The position numbers and the translations under genes were made by a program. Of a stretch of DNA of 8,769 bases, positions 1 through 6,321 are shown piece after piece. The notes under the pieces were generated by a model. It ran no database searches, was not told the DNA's origin, and saw nothing but the letters and a program-made list of their open reading frames with translations. The stretch spans positions 1 through 8,769 of the forward strand of contig JAGGTO010000005.1 in NCBI GenBank assembly GCA_021163705.1. The letters are read 5' to 3'. Position 1 is the first letter of the stretch; each line of letters opens with the position of its first letter. Source of the stretch: Thermoplasmata archaeon (GTDB taxonomy: Archaea > Thermoplasmatota > Thermoplasmata > Thermoplasmatales > Aciduliprofundaceae).

Positions 1-1223
1 GCACCTGTGCTCTTCAATCCAAGAAGTGGTATTCCCAGAATTGATTTTGGGATAAATATAGCATTTAAAATGACATTGAGGAATGCCTGGATTACGCCAA
101 CTCTCATAACTTCGTGGGGCATGTTGGCGGAGGTTATCTGCGAGCCATAGGGTCGGTTAATCACATTGAAGTACGCGTAGACCATTAGAATCATTAAAGG
201 GATGGAGTAGGTGATTAAAGATCTGCGAAATATGTTGAGAATTTCATCTGCCATAACAAATGTGAAAAATACGAAGGGTGCAGAAATTAATGAGAGATAT
301 TTTTCTGATTTTGTTGTAATTTTATGAAATGTGCTCTTTTTTTGTCTCTCAAAATAGTGAGATTGGGTTGGATATAGAAAAAAGCTTACAGAGGCCCCAA
401 AATATGTAATGAAAAGTGCGATTTTTTGAACCGCAAAGTAACCTCCAACCTCCTTGGTATTCCAGAAGAATTGAAGCATGGCTCTATCTGTGTAAGCTTG
501 AATGGTGGCAACTATTCCGGAGAGGGCTAGGGGTACTGAGAACAGAGCATACTCCCTTAACAGTTTCAATGAAGGTTTTTTGAAATCTATTTTATCTTTT
601 ATTGCCCATAAGGAGTATACCACAAGTTTTCCAAACTGTCCCAGGAGGAAGGCATAGGTAAAGAGAATTCCCACAGCTTGAACATCTAAATAGGGATTGA
701 AATAATACCAGAGGGAGAAGAGAATTATAAGAATATTCTGAATGAGCAGCTGTACAAACATCGGAACTACGGCTCTCCTTGCACTGAGCTTTGCCTGATA
801 TGTAGCCTTGAAAATGTTTGCAAAGGATCCGATAAAAATTCCCAGTAATGCTATATAAACGGCCTTTTCTAAATATGGAGATTCAAAGCTGAATCCAAAG
901 AAGGAGGCGAGATTGAAGACCACGAGGGAAATAAGAAAAAACAGAGCTCCTAGGAAGCATTTCAACAGGAAGATGGCTCCCATACATTCTTCTACATTTG
1001 TCCTCTGAGTTAATTTCTTTATGTGGGTTGCTTCTGTTCCTAGATTGGTGATTATACCAAGAATCCCTGAGAATGCCAGTGCGGAGCCAAGTACTCCCCA
1101 GGAAGTTTGACCTACCAATTTTATGGCAAAAAACATGGTGATATAGCCTACTACTCCTCCCACAATGTTATAGGAAAATACGAATAAAGATTTCTTGGTT
1201 AATTTATGGAGTGTACTATTCAT
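1..1223 (-). CDS. Polysaccharide flippase (PST/MOP superfamily), C-terminus cut by window edge
   Basis: I translated this frame by hand: it is open from an ATG at 1223 to the left edge, giving 407 full codons with no stop, so the C-terminus is missing. The product is very hydrophobic, with about eleven membrane segments (roughly residues 12-37, 42-60, 81-107, 119-134, 154-172, 184-206, 225-245, 262-284, 312-328, 340-355, 373-392). The N-terminal pattern (basic start, long helix, then KLVGQTSWGVLG) and the mid-protein stretch TDRAML...KEVGGYFA (about 245-264) are typical of the polysaccharide-export (RfbX/Wzx-like) branch of the MOP flippases. Family members move lipid-linked glycans across the cytoplasmic membrane. 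The start codon overlaps the stop of the methylthioadenosine phosphorylase gene (ATGA), so translation is probably coupled to it. I see no strong SD site. The substrate cannot be told from sequence. Family confident; exact role inferred. Confidence 0.85.
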   Translation of the reverse strand, partial: MNSTLHKLTKKSLFVFSYNIVGGVVGYITMFFAIKLVGQTSWGVLGSALAFSGILGIITNLGTEATHIKKLTQRTNVEECMGAIFLLKCFLGALFFLISLVVFNLASFFGFSFESPYLEKAVYIALLGIFIGSFANIFKATYQAKLSARRAVVPMFVQLLIQNILIILFSLWYYFNPYLDVQAVGILFTYAFLLGQFGKLVVYSLWAIKDKIDFKKPSLKLLREYALFSVPLALSGIVATIQAYTDRAMLQFFWNTKEVGGYFAVQKIALFITYFGASVSFFLYPTQSHYFERQKKSTFHKITTKSEKYLSLISAPFVFFTFVMADEILNIFRRSLITYSIPLMILMVYAYFNVINRPYGSQITSANMPHEVMRVGVIQAFLNVILNAIFIPKSILGIPLLGLKSTG

Positions 1224-1993
1224 ATTTCTGCGCCTTTTAAAGCATCCTTGCAGGGACAGTTGCGTTCTTCAGGAATTCTCGGAATTCCATTTTGAAGTAT
1301 CTTTTTGACTTTCTCTTCATTCTCCTGCATTACACGAAGAACTTCCTCAGTGCTTACCGGCTTCTCTGCCCATACATCGTAATCGGTTATTGTGGCAATG
1401 GTTACATAGCACATCTCCATCTCTCTTGCAAGCTGAACCTCTGGAACAAGGGTCATGCCTATTATATCTGCAAATTCTCTGAACATGCGTGACTCTGCTC
1501 TCGTTGAAAATCTCGGTCCCTCTATACATACATAAGTACCCTTGTCATGATAGGGATATCCCAGCTCTTGTATTGTTTCAGAGAATATATCTCTCAACTT
1601 GGGACAAAACGGGTCTGCCATGCTTATATGCACAACCTTTGGACCATCGTAGAATGTATATTCCCTCTTCTTTGTGAAATCTATGTACTGATCTGGAATG
1701 ACAATCTCTCCAGGCCGATAATCCTCTTTGAGAGAGCCCACTGCGCTTATTCCTATTACCCTTTCCACACCCATCCGGTGTAACGCATATATATTTGCAC
1801 GGTAATTCACACGATGGGGTGGTATGAAATGTCCCTTTCCATGCCGCGGTATGAATGCCACTTCCACTCCGTTTATTTCTCCAATCTCAACATTGCCTGA
1901 GGGCGCACCATAGGGAGTATGAACCTTCACACTCTTCTTGGGAGAAAATACTCCATATACCCCTGAGCCACCTATTATCCCTATCCTTGGCAT
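1220..1993 (-). CDS. mtnP: S-methyl-5'-thioadenosine phosphorylase (MTAP)
   Basis: This cytosolic enzyme splits 5'-methylthioadenosine with phosphate into adenine and 5-methylthioribose-1-phosphate, in methionine and purine salvage. The 257-residue product fits the family length. Visible motifs are the phosphate-binding GGSGVY (residues 8-13), the ISAVGSL and DQYIDFT region, PEVQLAREMEMCY, and TDYD (203-206). In the MTAP/PNP family the aspartates of TDYD bind the 6-amino group of adenine, which favours MTAP over a guanosine/inosine phosphorylase. A C-terminal CPC (Cys246, Cys248) matches the CxC disulfide known from hyperthermophilic archaeal MTAPs. The start is uncertain: ATG 1993 gives the usual MPRIGIIGGSG beginning and has GGTGAT four bases upstream, but GTG 2002 (three more residues) lies about 26 bp from a TATA-like box and could be a leaderless start. 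The stop overlaps the flippase ATG. Confidence 0.95.
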   Translation of the reverse strand: MPRIGIIGGSGVYGVFSPKKSVKVHTPYGAPSGNVEIGEINGVEVAFIPRHGKGHFIPPHRVNYRANIYALHRMGVERVIGISAVGSLKEDYRPGEIVIPDQYIDFTKKREYTFYDGPKVVHISMADPFCPKLRDIFSETIQELGYPYHDKGTYVCIEGPRFSTRAESRMFREFADIIGMTLVPEVQLAREMEMCYVTIATITDYDVWAEKPVSTEEVLRVMQENEEKVKKILQNGIPRIPEERNCPCKDALKGAEI

Positions 1994-1997
1994 ATGT

Positions 1998-2003
1998 ATC
2001 ACC
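1998..2003 (-). promoter_or_regulatory. SD site GGTGAT before the MTAP ATG
   Basis: The minus strand reads GGTGAT four bases before the ATG at 1993. It matches the archaeal anti-SD sequence at the 16S rRNA 3' end (AUCACCUCC). The GTG inside it is also a possible in-frame start at 2002. If transcription begins near 2002, as the TATA spacing suggests, this SD would sit at the very 5' end of the mRNA. Confidence 0.5.
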
Positions 2004-2024
2004 CGTATGAGTATGGACTCAAAA

Positions 2025-2030
2025 GATAAA
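2025..2030 (-). promoter_or_regulatory. TATA-like box of the MTAP gene
   Basis: The minus strand reads TTTATC here, centred about 26 bp upstream of 2002. This is the spacing expected between an archaeal TATA box and the transcription start. The same TTTATCT string, at the same spacing, precedes gcvPA. It lies in the 49-bp gap after the TrkA_C protein gene and overlaps a T-rich run, so it could alternatively be only part of a terminator. Confidence 0.45.
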
Positions 2031-2034
2031 AAAA
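2028..2034 (-). terminator. T-rich terminator candidate after the TrkA_C protein gene
   Basis: Seven consecutive T residues (minus strand) start eight bases after the stop codon at 2043-2045. Archaeal intrinsic termination often needs only a T-tract. It overlaps the putative MTAP TATA box, so termination and initiation signals would share the same few bases. Confidence 0.4.
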
Positions 2035-2042
2035 TAATGGAT

Positions 2043-2813
2043 TCAACCTTGTATCTCCATCTTCTCCTCCATTTCTCTTATTTTTTCCTTTTCCACAGCA
2101 TCTCTGTGCTCTTTATCTCCCCGAATTCCACGGAGTCTGTGGGATAGCTGTTTTATAATCTCATCCGGACCATAGCACACAAGCTCATCCCCTGGATGTA
2201 TCTCAATATCACCACGGGGCGTACCAAGAAAAACATCTCTACCCTTGACTCTCCTTATTATCCCGAGAACTAGGACGCCTTCATCACTTAGCCTCAAATC
2301 TCCCAGTTTTTTATTTGCAAGCCAGCTATTCTTACGAATTTTGAACCTTCCTATTGAATAGCCTTTGGAGAGACCAAGAAGAAGCTCATAATCATAGATA
2401 TGTAACCTGGTAAATTTCTTTAACGCTTTTCTTATTACATATCTCAACCCCCGATCCACTATCTTTGACCTGGCAAAGGCATAAAGAAGAACAAGACCTA
2501 TAGCAAGATAAAGTAGACTGTAAAGGCTTTCTTCCATCGTCTTGCCTACAAAACTGAGAAAGAGCATGGCCATTGCAGATGCTATACCTGCACTTCCCAC
2601 GAACATGAGGATCCTTATTATTCTTCTTCTCACAGGATGTGAGACCACATACTCAGACTCGCTTGTGGTGAATCCAACACCTGTATAGGCTGATTGTGCC
2701 TGGAATGTGGCAACTTCCCTAGATAGACCTGTCATCTCAAGTGCCACGGCTCCTATTCTCACGAATATTATGGAGAAGAGAATGACCATTAAAAGTGAGA
2801 GCAGAGCTATCAT
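2043..2813 (-). CDS. Membrane protein with TrkH-like pore motif and C-terminal TrkA_C domain
   Basis: The 256-residue protein has three predicted membrane helices (about residues 2-23, 66-89 and 97-114). Between the first two is SAYTGVGFTT (41-50), followed by a basic HPVRRR and LMFVGSAG (69-76). That order resembles one pore unit of TrkH/KtrB potassium transporters, where SAFTTxGFST precedes the second helix. After a linker, residues about 152-224 look like a TrkA_C (RCK_C) ligand-binding domain, with NKKLGDLRLSDEGVLVLGI and HPGDELVCYG as key stretches. The tail (232-256) is highly charged and may be helical. A role in cation (K+) transport or sensing is inferred. There is no N-terminal TrkA_N Rossmann domain, and a single pore-like unit would have to oligomerise. 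The ATG at 2813 sits 26 bp from a TATA box, so the mRNA is probably leaderless. Domain call firm, function unproven. Confidence 0.8.
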   Translation of the reverse strand: MIALLSLLMVILFSIIFVRIGAVALEMTGLSREVATFQAQSAYTGVGFTTSESEYVVSHPVRRRIIRILMFVGSAGIASAMAMLFLSFVGKTMEESLYSLLYLAIGLVLLYAFARSKIVDRGLRYVIRKALKKFTRLHIYDYELLLGLSKGYSIGRFKIRKNSWLANKKLGDLRLSDEGVLVLGIIRRVKGRDVFLGTPRGDIEIHPGDELVCYGPDEIIKQLSHRLRGIRGDKEHRDAVEKEKIREMEEKMEIQG

Positions 2814-2835
2814 TGATACTCAATTTTCCAATTTC

Positions 2836-2843
2836 AATATAAA
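2836..2843 (-). promoter_or_regulatory. TATA box for the TrkA_C membrane protein gene
   Basis: The minus strand reads TTTATATT, preceded by purine-rich AGGAAAGA, a plausible BRE. Its centre is about 26 bp from the A of the ATG at 2813, which places the transcription start at or next to the start codon and implies a leaderless transcript. There is no SD between box and start. Confidence 0.65.
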
Positions 2844-2856
2844 TCTTTCCTAAAAG

Positions 2857-2863
2857 TTAATAT
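2857..2863 (+). promoter_or_regulatory. TATA-like box for ubiX
   Basis: The plus strand reads TTAATAT, centred about 27 bp upstream of the ubiX ATG at 2887, with CCTAAAAG just before it. No SD lies in the spacer, so ubiX is probably leaderless. The box is less canonical than the opposing one at 2836-2843. Both lie in the same 73-bp divergent intergenic region. Confidence 0.5.
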
Positions 2864-2886
2864 GGACCAAGAGATTACTCTTTTAT

Positions 2887-3435
2887 ATGCGAATAGTTGT
2901 GGGCATCTCAGGGGCATCCGGAGCGATAATTCCCATTAAGCTTCTTGAGAATTTGAAAGATGTGGAAAAGGATGTTATCATATCTCAAAATGCTGTCAAA
3001 ATAATGAAAATGGAAACAGGATACACTGTGGAAAAACTCAGGAAATCAGCTGAGAGAATTTACGATAACTCTCAGATGGATGCAGATATCGCATCGGGAA
3101 CAGTAAAATTCCATGCACTGGTGATAGCACCCTGCTCAACAAGCACACTCTCCAAAATTGCATGCGGTATAGCGGATAACCTGATAACCCGCGTGGCATC
3201 TGTTGCTCTCAAGGAAAGGCGCAGGATAATTCTAGTGCCCCGTGAGACGCCTCTCAGCACTGTTGTCCTGAGAAACATGTACGAACTTTCAAAAATGGGT
3301 GCAGTTATATTACCTCCCGTGCCTGCATTTTATCTTAAGCCCAGAAGTGTGGATGATATAGTTAGCTATACAGTGGGCAAGATTCTTGATTTTCTGGGTA
3401 TTGAACACAATCTATATGTGCCCTATTCGCCGTGA
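2887..3435 (+). CDS. ubiX: Flavin prenyltransferase UbiX
   Basis: UbiX joins a dimethylallyl group from dimethylallyl (mono)phosphate to FMNH2, making prenylated FMN, the cofactor of UbiD-type decarboxylases. The 182-residue protein is full length. It shows GISGASG (6-12) at the flavin-binding N-terminus, DADIASG (65-71), the signature APCSTSTLSKIACGIADNLITR (81-102), and LKERRRIILVPRETPLS (108-124). In the last, Lys109, Arg119 and Glu120 match the Lys/Arg/Glu that bind the substrate phosphate in characterised UbiX. It is the only plus-strand gene here and converges on gcvPB with a 22-bp gap. No UbiD is in the window. In archaea one known use of prenyl-FMN is the anhydromevalonate-phosphate decarboxylase of the archaeal mevalonate pathway; whether it applies here is inference. 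Confidence 0.95.
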   Translation: MRIVVGISGASGAIIPIKLLENLKDVEKDVIISQNAVKIMKMETGYTVEKLRKSAERIYDNSQMDADIASGTVKFHALVIAPCSTSTLSKIACGIADNLITRVASVALKERRRIILVPRETPLSTVVLRNMYELSKMGAVILPPVPAFYLKPRSVDDIVSYTVGKILDFLGIEHNLYVPYSP

Positions 3436-3457
3436 GCCTCTCTCTTTGAAACTTCTT

Positions 3458-4903
3458 TCAGTAGTCCACCTCGCCCCTCTCCTTCATCTCCCTGTACATT
3501 TTCCATGTAAGCACTGGCTTCTTGGATGCAAGTACATCATCCGTCCTTCTTATGGCCGCATTGTGCGGTGCCTCCTTCAAGATTTCTGGATTCTCCTCCG
3601 CCTCCTTGGCTATTTTTATCATTATCTCTGCAAACTCGTCTATATTCTCCTTCGTTTCTGTCTCCGTGGGTTCTATCATGAGAGCTTCACTCACAATTAG
3701 AGGGAAATAAATCGTGGGCGCGTGTACTCCATAATCCAGAAGGCGCTTTGCAACATCAAGAGCACGCACATTCTTTGGTCTCACAACGAACTCATGCTTC
3801 CTGAGGTTTCTGTATGGCATCTCATAGTAGTTCTTTATCCTTTCCTTCAGGTAATTGGCATTCACCACCGCTTTTATAGCTGCTTTTTTCAATCCCTCAC
3901 CGCCAAGTCTCTTTATGTAAGCCCAAGCTTTCACCAATACTCCAAAATTCCCATAAAAGGAGCGAACCTTGCCTATCGTGTGCTTTATATTGTAATCCAG
4001 ATAGTATTTCTCACCATCAAAGTTCACGATGGGCACAGGGAGAAAATCAACAAGCTCTCCGCGCACACCTACAGGTCCTGCACCGGGACCGCCACCACCA
4101 TGGGGGGTTGAGAATGTCTTGTGAAGATTGAGATGCACAATATCAAAGTTCATTTTGCCCGGGGATGTTATACCCATTATCGCATTGAGATTCGCACCAT
4201 CGTAGTATAACAATGCTCCGTTCTTATGCATTATCTTTGCAATCTCCAGGATATTCTCCTCAAATATGCCCAGAGTGTTGGGATTCGTTATCATGAACGC
4301 CGCCGTGGTATCATCTACCACATTCTCCAGCGCTTCAAGATCTATCATCCCCTCCTTATTCGATGGCAACTCTATCACATTGAATCCTGCCATGGCTGCA
4401 CTTGCGGGATTCGTGCCATGGGATGAATCTGGTAGAATCACATTCTTCCTCTTTTCTCCCTCACCCTTATACTCATGGTATGCCCTTGCTATGAGCATTC
4501 CTGTGTACTCTCCATGTGCTCCTGCCGCAGGTTGAAGCGTGAATGCATCCATATCCGTTATCTCCTTGAGCATCTCCTGCAATTCGTACATTATCTGAAG
4601 GGCTCCCTGGACAGTGGATTCATCCTGATATGGATGGAGGTACATGAACATCCTGGCAATCTCCTCATTGAGCTTTGGGTTATACTTCATTGTGCAGGAG
4701 CCGAGAGGGTATATGTTTATATCCACACCGTAATTCATTTGTGAAAGCCTGGTATAATGTCTCACAACTTCGTATTCAGGCAGGTTAGGCAGATCAAGTC
4801 TCTCTCTTACAAGTTCCGGATTCAGATTAATATCAAGCTTGCAGCTCTTTGCCCCCTTCATCTCGAAGAGAAGTGGCTCATCGTATCTTGCCTGGTGATA
4901 CAT
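3458..4903 (-). CDS. gcvPB: Glycine dehydrogenase (decarboxylating) subunit 2
   Basis: This is the PLP-binding half of the split P-protein of the glycine cleavage system. With subunit 1 it decarboxylates glycine and passes the aminomethyl group to lipoyl-GcvH. The 481-residue product has PLGSCTMKYNPK (66-77), the glycine-rich QPAAGAHGEYTG (124-135), SSHGTNPASAAM (160-171), and NLHKTFSTPHGGGGPG (259-274), where Lys262 is the expected Schiff-base lysine. The start at ATG 4903 is chosen because a strong SD (GGAGGTG) lies seven bases upstream; the in-frame ATG at 4927 would place that SD inside the gene and lengthen the overlap. Only one base separates it from the gcvPA stop, so the two are co-transcribed and probably translated as a pair. 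The gene looks intact. Confidence 0.96.
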   Translation of the reverse strand: MYHQARYDEPLLFEMKGAKSCKLDINLNPELVRERLDLPNLPEYEVVRHYTRLSQMNYGVDINIYPLGSCTMKYNPKLNEEIARMFMYLHPYQDESTVQGALQIMYELQEMLKEITDMDAFTLQPAAGAHGEYTGMLIARAYHEYKGEGEKRKNVILPDSSHGTNPASAAMAGFNVIELPSNKEGMIDLEALENVVDDTTAAFMITNPNTLGIFEENILEIAKIMHKNGALLYYDGANLNAIMGITSPGKMNFDIVHLNLHKTFSTPHGGGGPGAGPVGVRGELVDFLPVPIVNFDGEKYYLDYNIKHTIGKVRSFYGNFGVLVKAWAYIKRLGGEGLKKAAIKAVVNANYLKERIKNYYEMPYRNLRKHEFVVRPKNVRALDVAKRLLDYGVHAPTIYFPLIVSEALMIEPTETETKENIDEFAEIMIKIAKEAEENPEILKEAPHNAAIRRTDDVLASKKPVLTWKMYREMKERGEVDY

Positions 4904-4904
4904 C

Positions 4905-6266
4905 TCAGAGCACCTCCTTAAGAGCATTTACAAGCTTATCCATATCCGCTTCCGTGTGCATTTCTGTTGTGCATAAAAGCATCGCATTACCTATACCTCT
5001 ATAGCAGCCCTCCCTTATTGGCAAACCCCCATGTACCCCTTTCTCTATCAATTTCTTAGCTATTTCATGAGGCTCTCCGGGTAGATCCACAAGGAACTCA
5101 TTGAAATGAGGTGCATTGAAATGAGGTGCATTCAGTCCTATTCCTCTCAACTTCTCCATGAGTTTCTTTGCATTTTCCATATTTTTCAGGGCGAGTTTTC
5201 TAAGACCATCGCTGCCAAGATACGCCATGTAAACCGTGCTGTATAACGCACATAAAGCCTCGTTGGAACATATATTGCTCGTTGCTCTTCCTCTCCTTAT
5301 GTGCTGCTCCCTTGTCTGAAGAGCCATAACGAATGCTCTTCTTCTCTCCGCATCTCTTGTCATTCCAATCAACCTGCCGGGCATTTTCCTTATATACTCC
5401 TTTTTCGTGGCAAATATCCCCAAAAGAGGACCTCCAAAGCTTATGGGGTTTCCCAGAATCTGGCCCTCTCCGATAACTATATCTGCACCATACTCACCAG
5501 GAGGCTTTATCACACCCAAGGAAATGGGATTAACCCCCACTATTAAAACTGCCTTTCCTATGCATTCTTTGAGATGGAGAACATTCTTATCAATTATGCC
5601 AAAGAAATTGGGGTTCTCCGCATACACCGCTGCTGTGTTTTCATTAACCTTTTCCTTAATATCCTCCAGATCAACCATACCACGCTCGTTGAGCTTGTAT
5701 TTTTTTATCTCCATTCCCACACCCACAAGATAATTCTTCAGCACACTTTCCTTCTCCCAGTGAAGGTTTTCTGGTACCAGAATCTCTCTTTTCCTGTTTA
5801 TTCTGTATGTCATTCTTGCAGCCTCTCCCAGAGCAGTGGAGGCATCGTACATGGATGAATTGGCCACATCCATACCGGTGAGTTCAGCTATCAAACTCTG
5901 ATATTCGAACAGTGCCTGAAGCATTCCCTGCGATACTTCAGGCTGATATGGCGTGTAGGATGTGTAAAACTCGGATCTTGAAACTAGGGCATTAACCACA
6001 GGTGGTATGAAGTGGAAATATACACCCGCTCCCAGGAAATTCGGCATCTTGAAGAAATCCTTATTCTTCGAGGAGAGTTCAAGAGCGTATCTGTAAAGGG
6101 AATACTCATCCATCCCCTCTATTTTTATACCATCCTTTCTCGCCTCTTTTGGTATATCCGAGAAAAGCTCCTCCCAGGAGTTGAGATTCATGGCTTTCAA
6201 CATCTCTTCAATATCCTCATCCACGAGCTCATGATGCATGGGAAGGGAGATACTTTTTCCCACCAT
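4905..6266 (-). CDS. gcvPA: Glycine dehydrogenase (decarboxylating) subunit 1
   Basis: This is the N-terminal half of the split P-protein, partner of GcvPB. It belongs to the PLP fold type I family but lacks the PLP lysine. At 453 residues it fits the family. Visible signatures are the N-terminal DEDIEEML...WEELFSDIP region (16-39), FLGAGVYFHFIPP (77-89), SYTPYQPEVSQG (103-114), GMDVANSSMYD (131-141), a glycine-rich SFGGPLLGIFATKKEY stretch, and RDAERRRAFVMALQTREQHI followed by RATSNIC. ATG 6266 is preferred: a TATA-like TTTATC lies 26 bp upstream, giving a leaderless mRNA. An in-frame ATG at 6395 would run 74 bp into the nitrilase gene and add 43 residues of poor, low-complexity sequence; ATG 6239 is a possible later start. 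A five-residue tandem duplication lies near residues 379-389. GcvT, GcvH and Lpd genes are not nearby. Confidence 0.95.
   Translation of the reverse strand: MVGKSISLPMHHELVDEDIEEMLKAMNLNSWEELFSDIPKEARKDGIKIEGMDEYSLYRYALELSSKNKDFFKMPNFLGAGVYFHFIPPVVNALVSRSEFYTSYTPYQPEVSQGMLQALFEYQSLIAELTGMDVANSSMYDASTALGEAARMTYRINRKREILVPENLHWEKESVLKNYLVGVGMEIKKYKLNERGMVDLEDIKEKVNENTAAVYAENPNFFGIIDKNVLHLKECIGKAVLIVGVNPISLGVIKPPGEYGADIVIGEGQILGNPISFGGPLLGIFATKKEYIRKMPGRLIGMTRDAERRRAFVMALQTREQHIRRGRATSNICSNEALCALYSTVYMAYLGSDGLRKLALKNMENAKKLMEKLRGIGLNAPHFNAPHFNEFLVDLPGEPHEIAKKLIEKGVHGGLPIREGCYRGIGNAMLLCTTEMHTEADMDKLVNALKEVL
4911..4917 (-). promoter_or_regulatory. Strong SD site for gcvPB inside the gcvPA 3' end
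   Basis: The minus strand reads GGAGGTG, seven bases before the gcvPB ATG at 4903, a perfect match to the archaeal anti-SD. The same bases encode the Lys-Glu-Val near the end of gcvPA. This decides the gcvPB start and suggests efficient internal initiation, which would help keep the two subunits equimolar. Confidence 0.85.
5101..5130 (-). repeat. Perfect 15-bp tandem duplication within gcvPA
   Basis: The 15-base unit TTGAAATGAGGTGCA (plus strand) occurs twice back to back with no mismatch. On the coding strand it gives NAPHFNAPHFN, directly before the family-conserved FNEFLVDLP stretch, so five residues are duplicated in frame. Perfect identity suggests a recent slippage or duplication event. 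Confidence 0.95.
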
Positions 6267-6288
6267 AAAACTTTCTTCGGAAATTTCA

Positions 6289-6294
6289 GATAAA
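6289..6294 (-). promoter_or_regulatory. TATA-like box for gcvPAB
   Basis: The minus strand reads TTTATC within GGAATTTATCTG, centred 25-26 bp from the ATG at 6266. No SD is present in the spacer. This supports a leaderless gcvPA transcript, separate from the nitrilase gene upstream, and fixes the gene start. Confidence 0.6.
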
Positions 6295-6298
6295 TTCC

Positions 6299-6309
6299 AA
6301 AAAGAAAAA
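6299..6309 (-). terminator. T-rich terminator candidate after the nitrilase gene
   Basis: The minus strand reads TTTTTCTTTTT, beginning 13 bases after the nitrilase stop. Such T-tracts are typical archaeal termination signals. It lies immediately upstream of the gcvPA TATA-like box, consistent with a transcription-unit boundary. Confidence 0.5.
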
Positions 6310-6321
6310 TTTTGAGATTTT

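Noticed and set aside
3447..3460. Hairpin TGAAA-CTTC-TTTCA at the ubiX/gcvPB convergence, as a bidirectional terminator
   Set aside because: The stem is only five base pairs, AT-rich, has no following T-tract, and overlaps the gcvPB stop codon; too weak to call.
3386..3700. 104-codon plus-strand open frame overlapping the ubiX end and the gcvPB 3' part
   Set aside because: It starts inside ubiX in another frame and continues antisense to gcvPB; it has no family signal and odd composition (many Leu, His and Cys).
3722..4111. 129-codon plus-strand open frame opposite gcvPB
   Set aside because: It lies fully antisense to a well-conserved gene, its translation has no recognisable motif, and it has no promoter or SD of its own.
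5407..5733. 108-codon plus-strand open frame opposite gcvPA
   Set aside because: It is antisense to conserved coding sequence; its proline/serine-rich translation is what reverse-complement reading of gcvPA codons produces.
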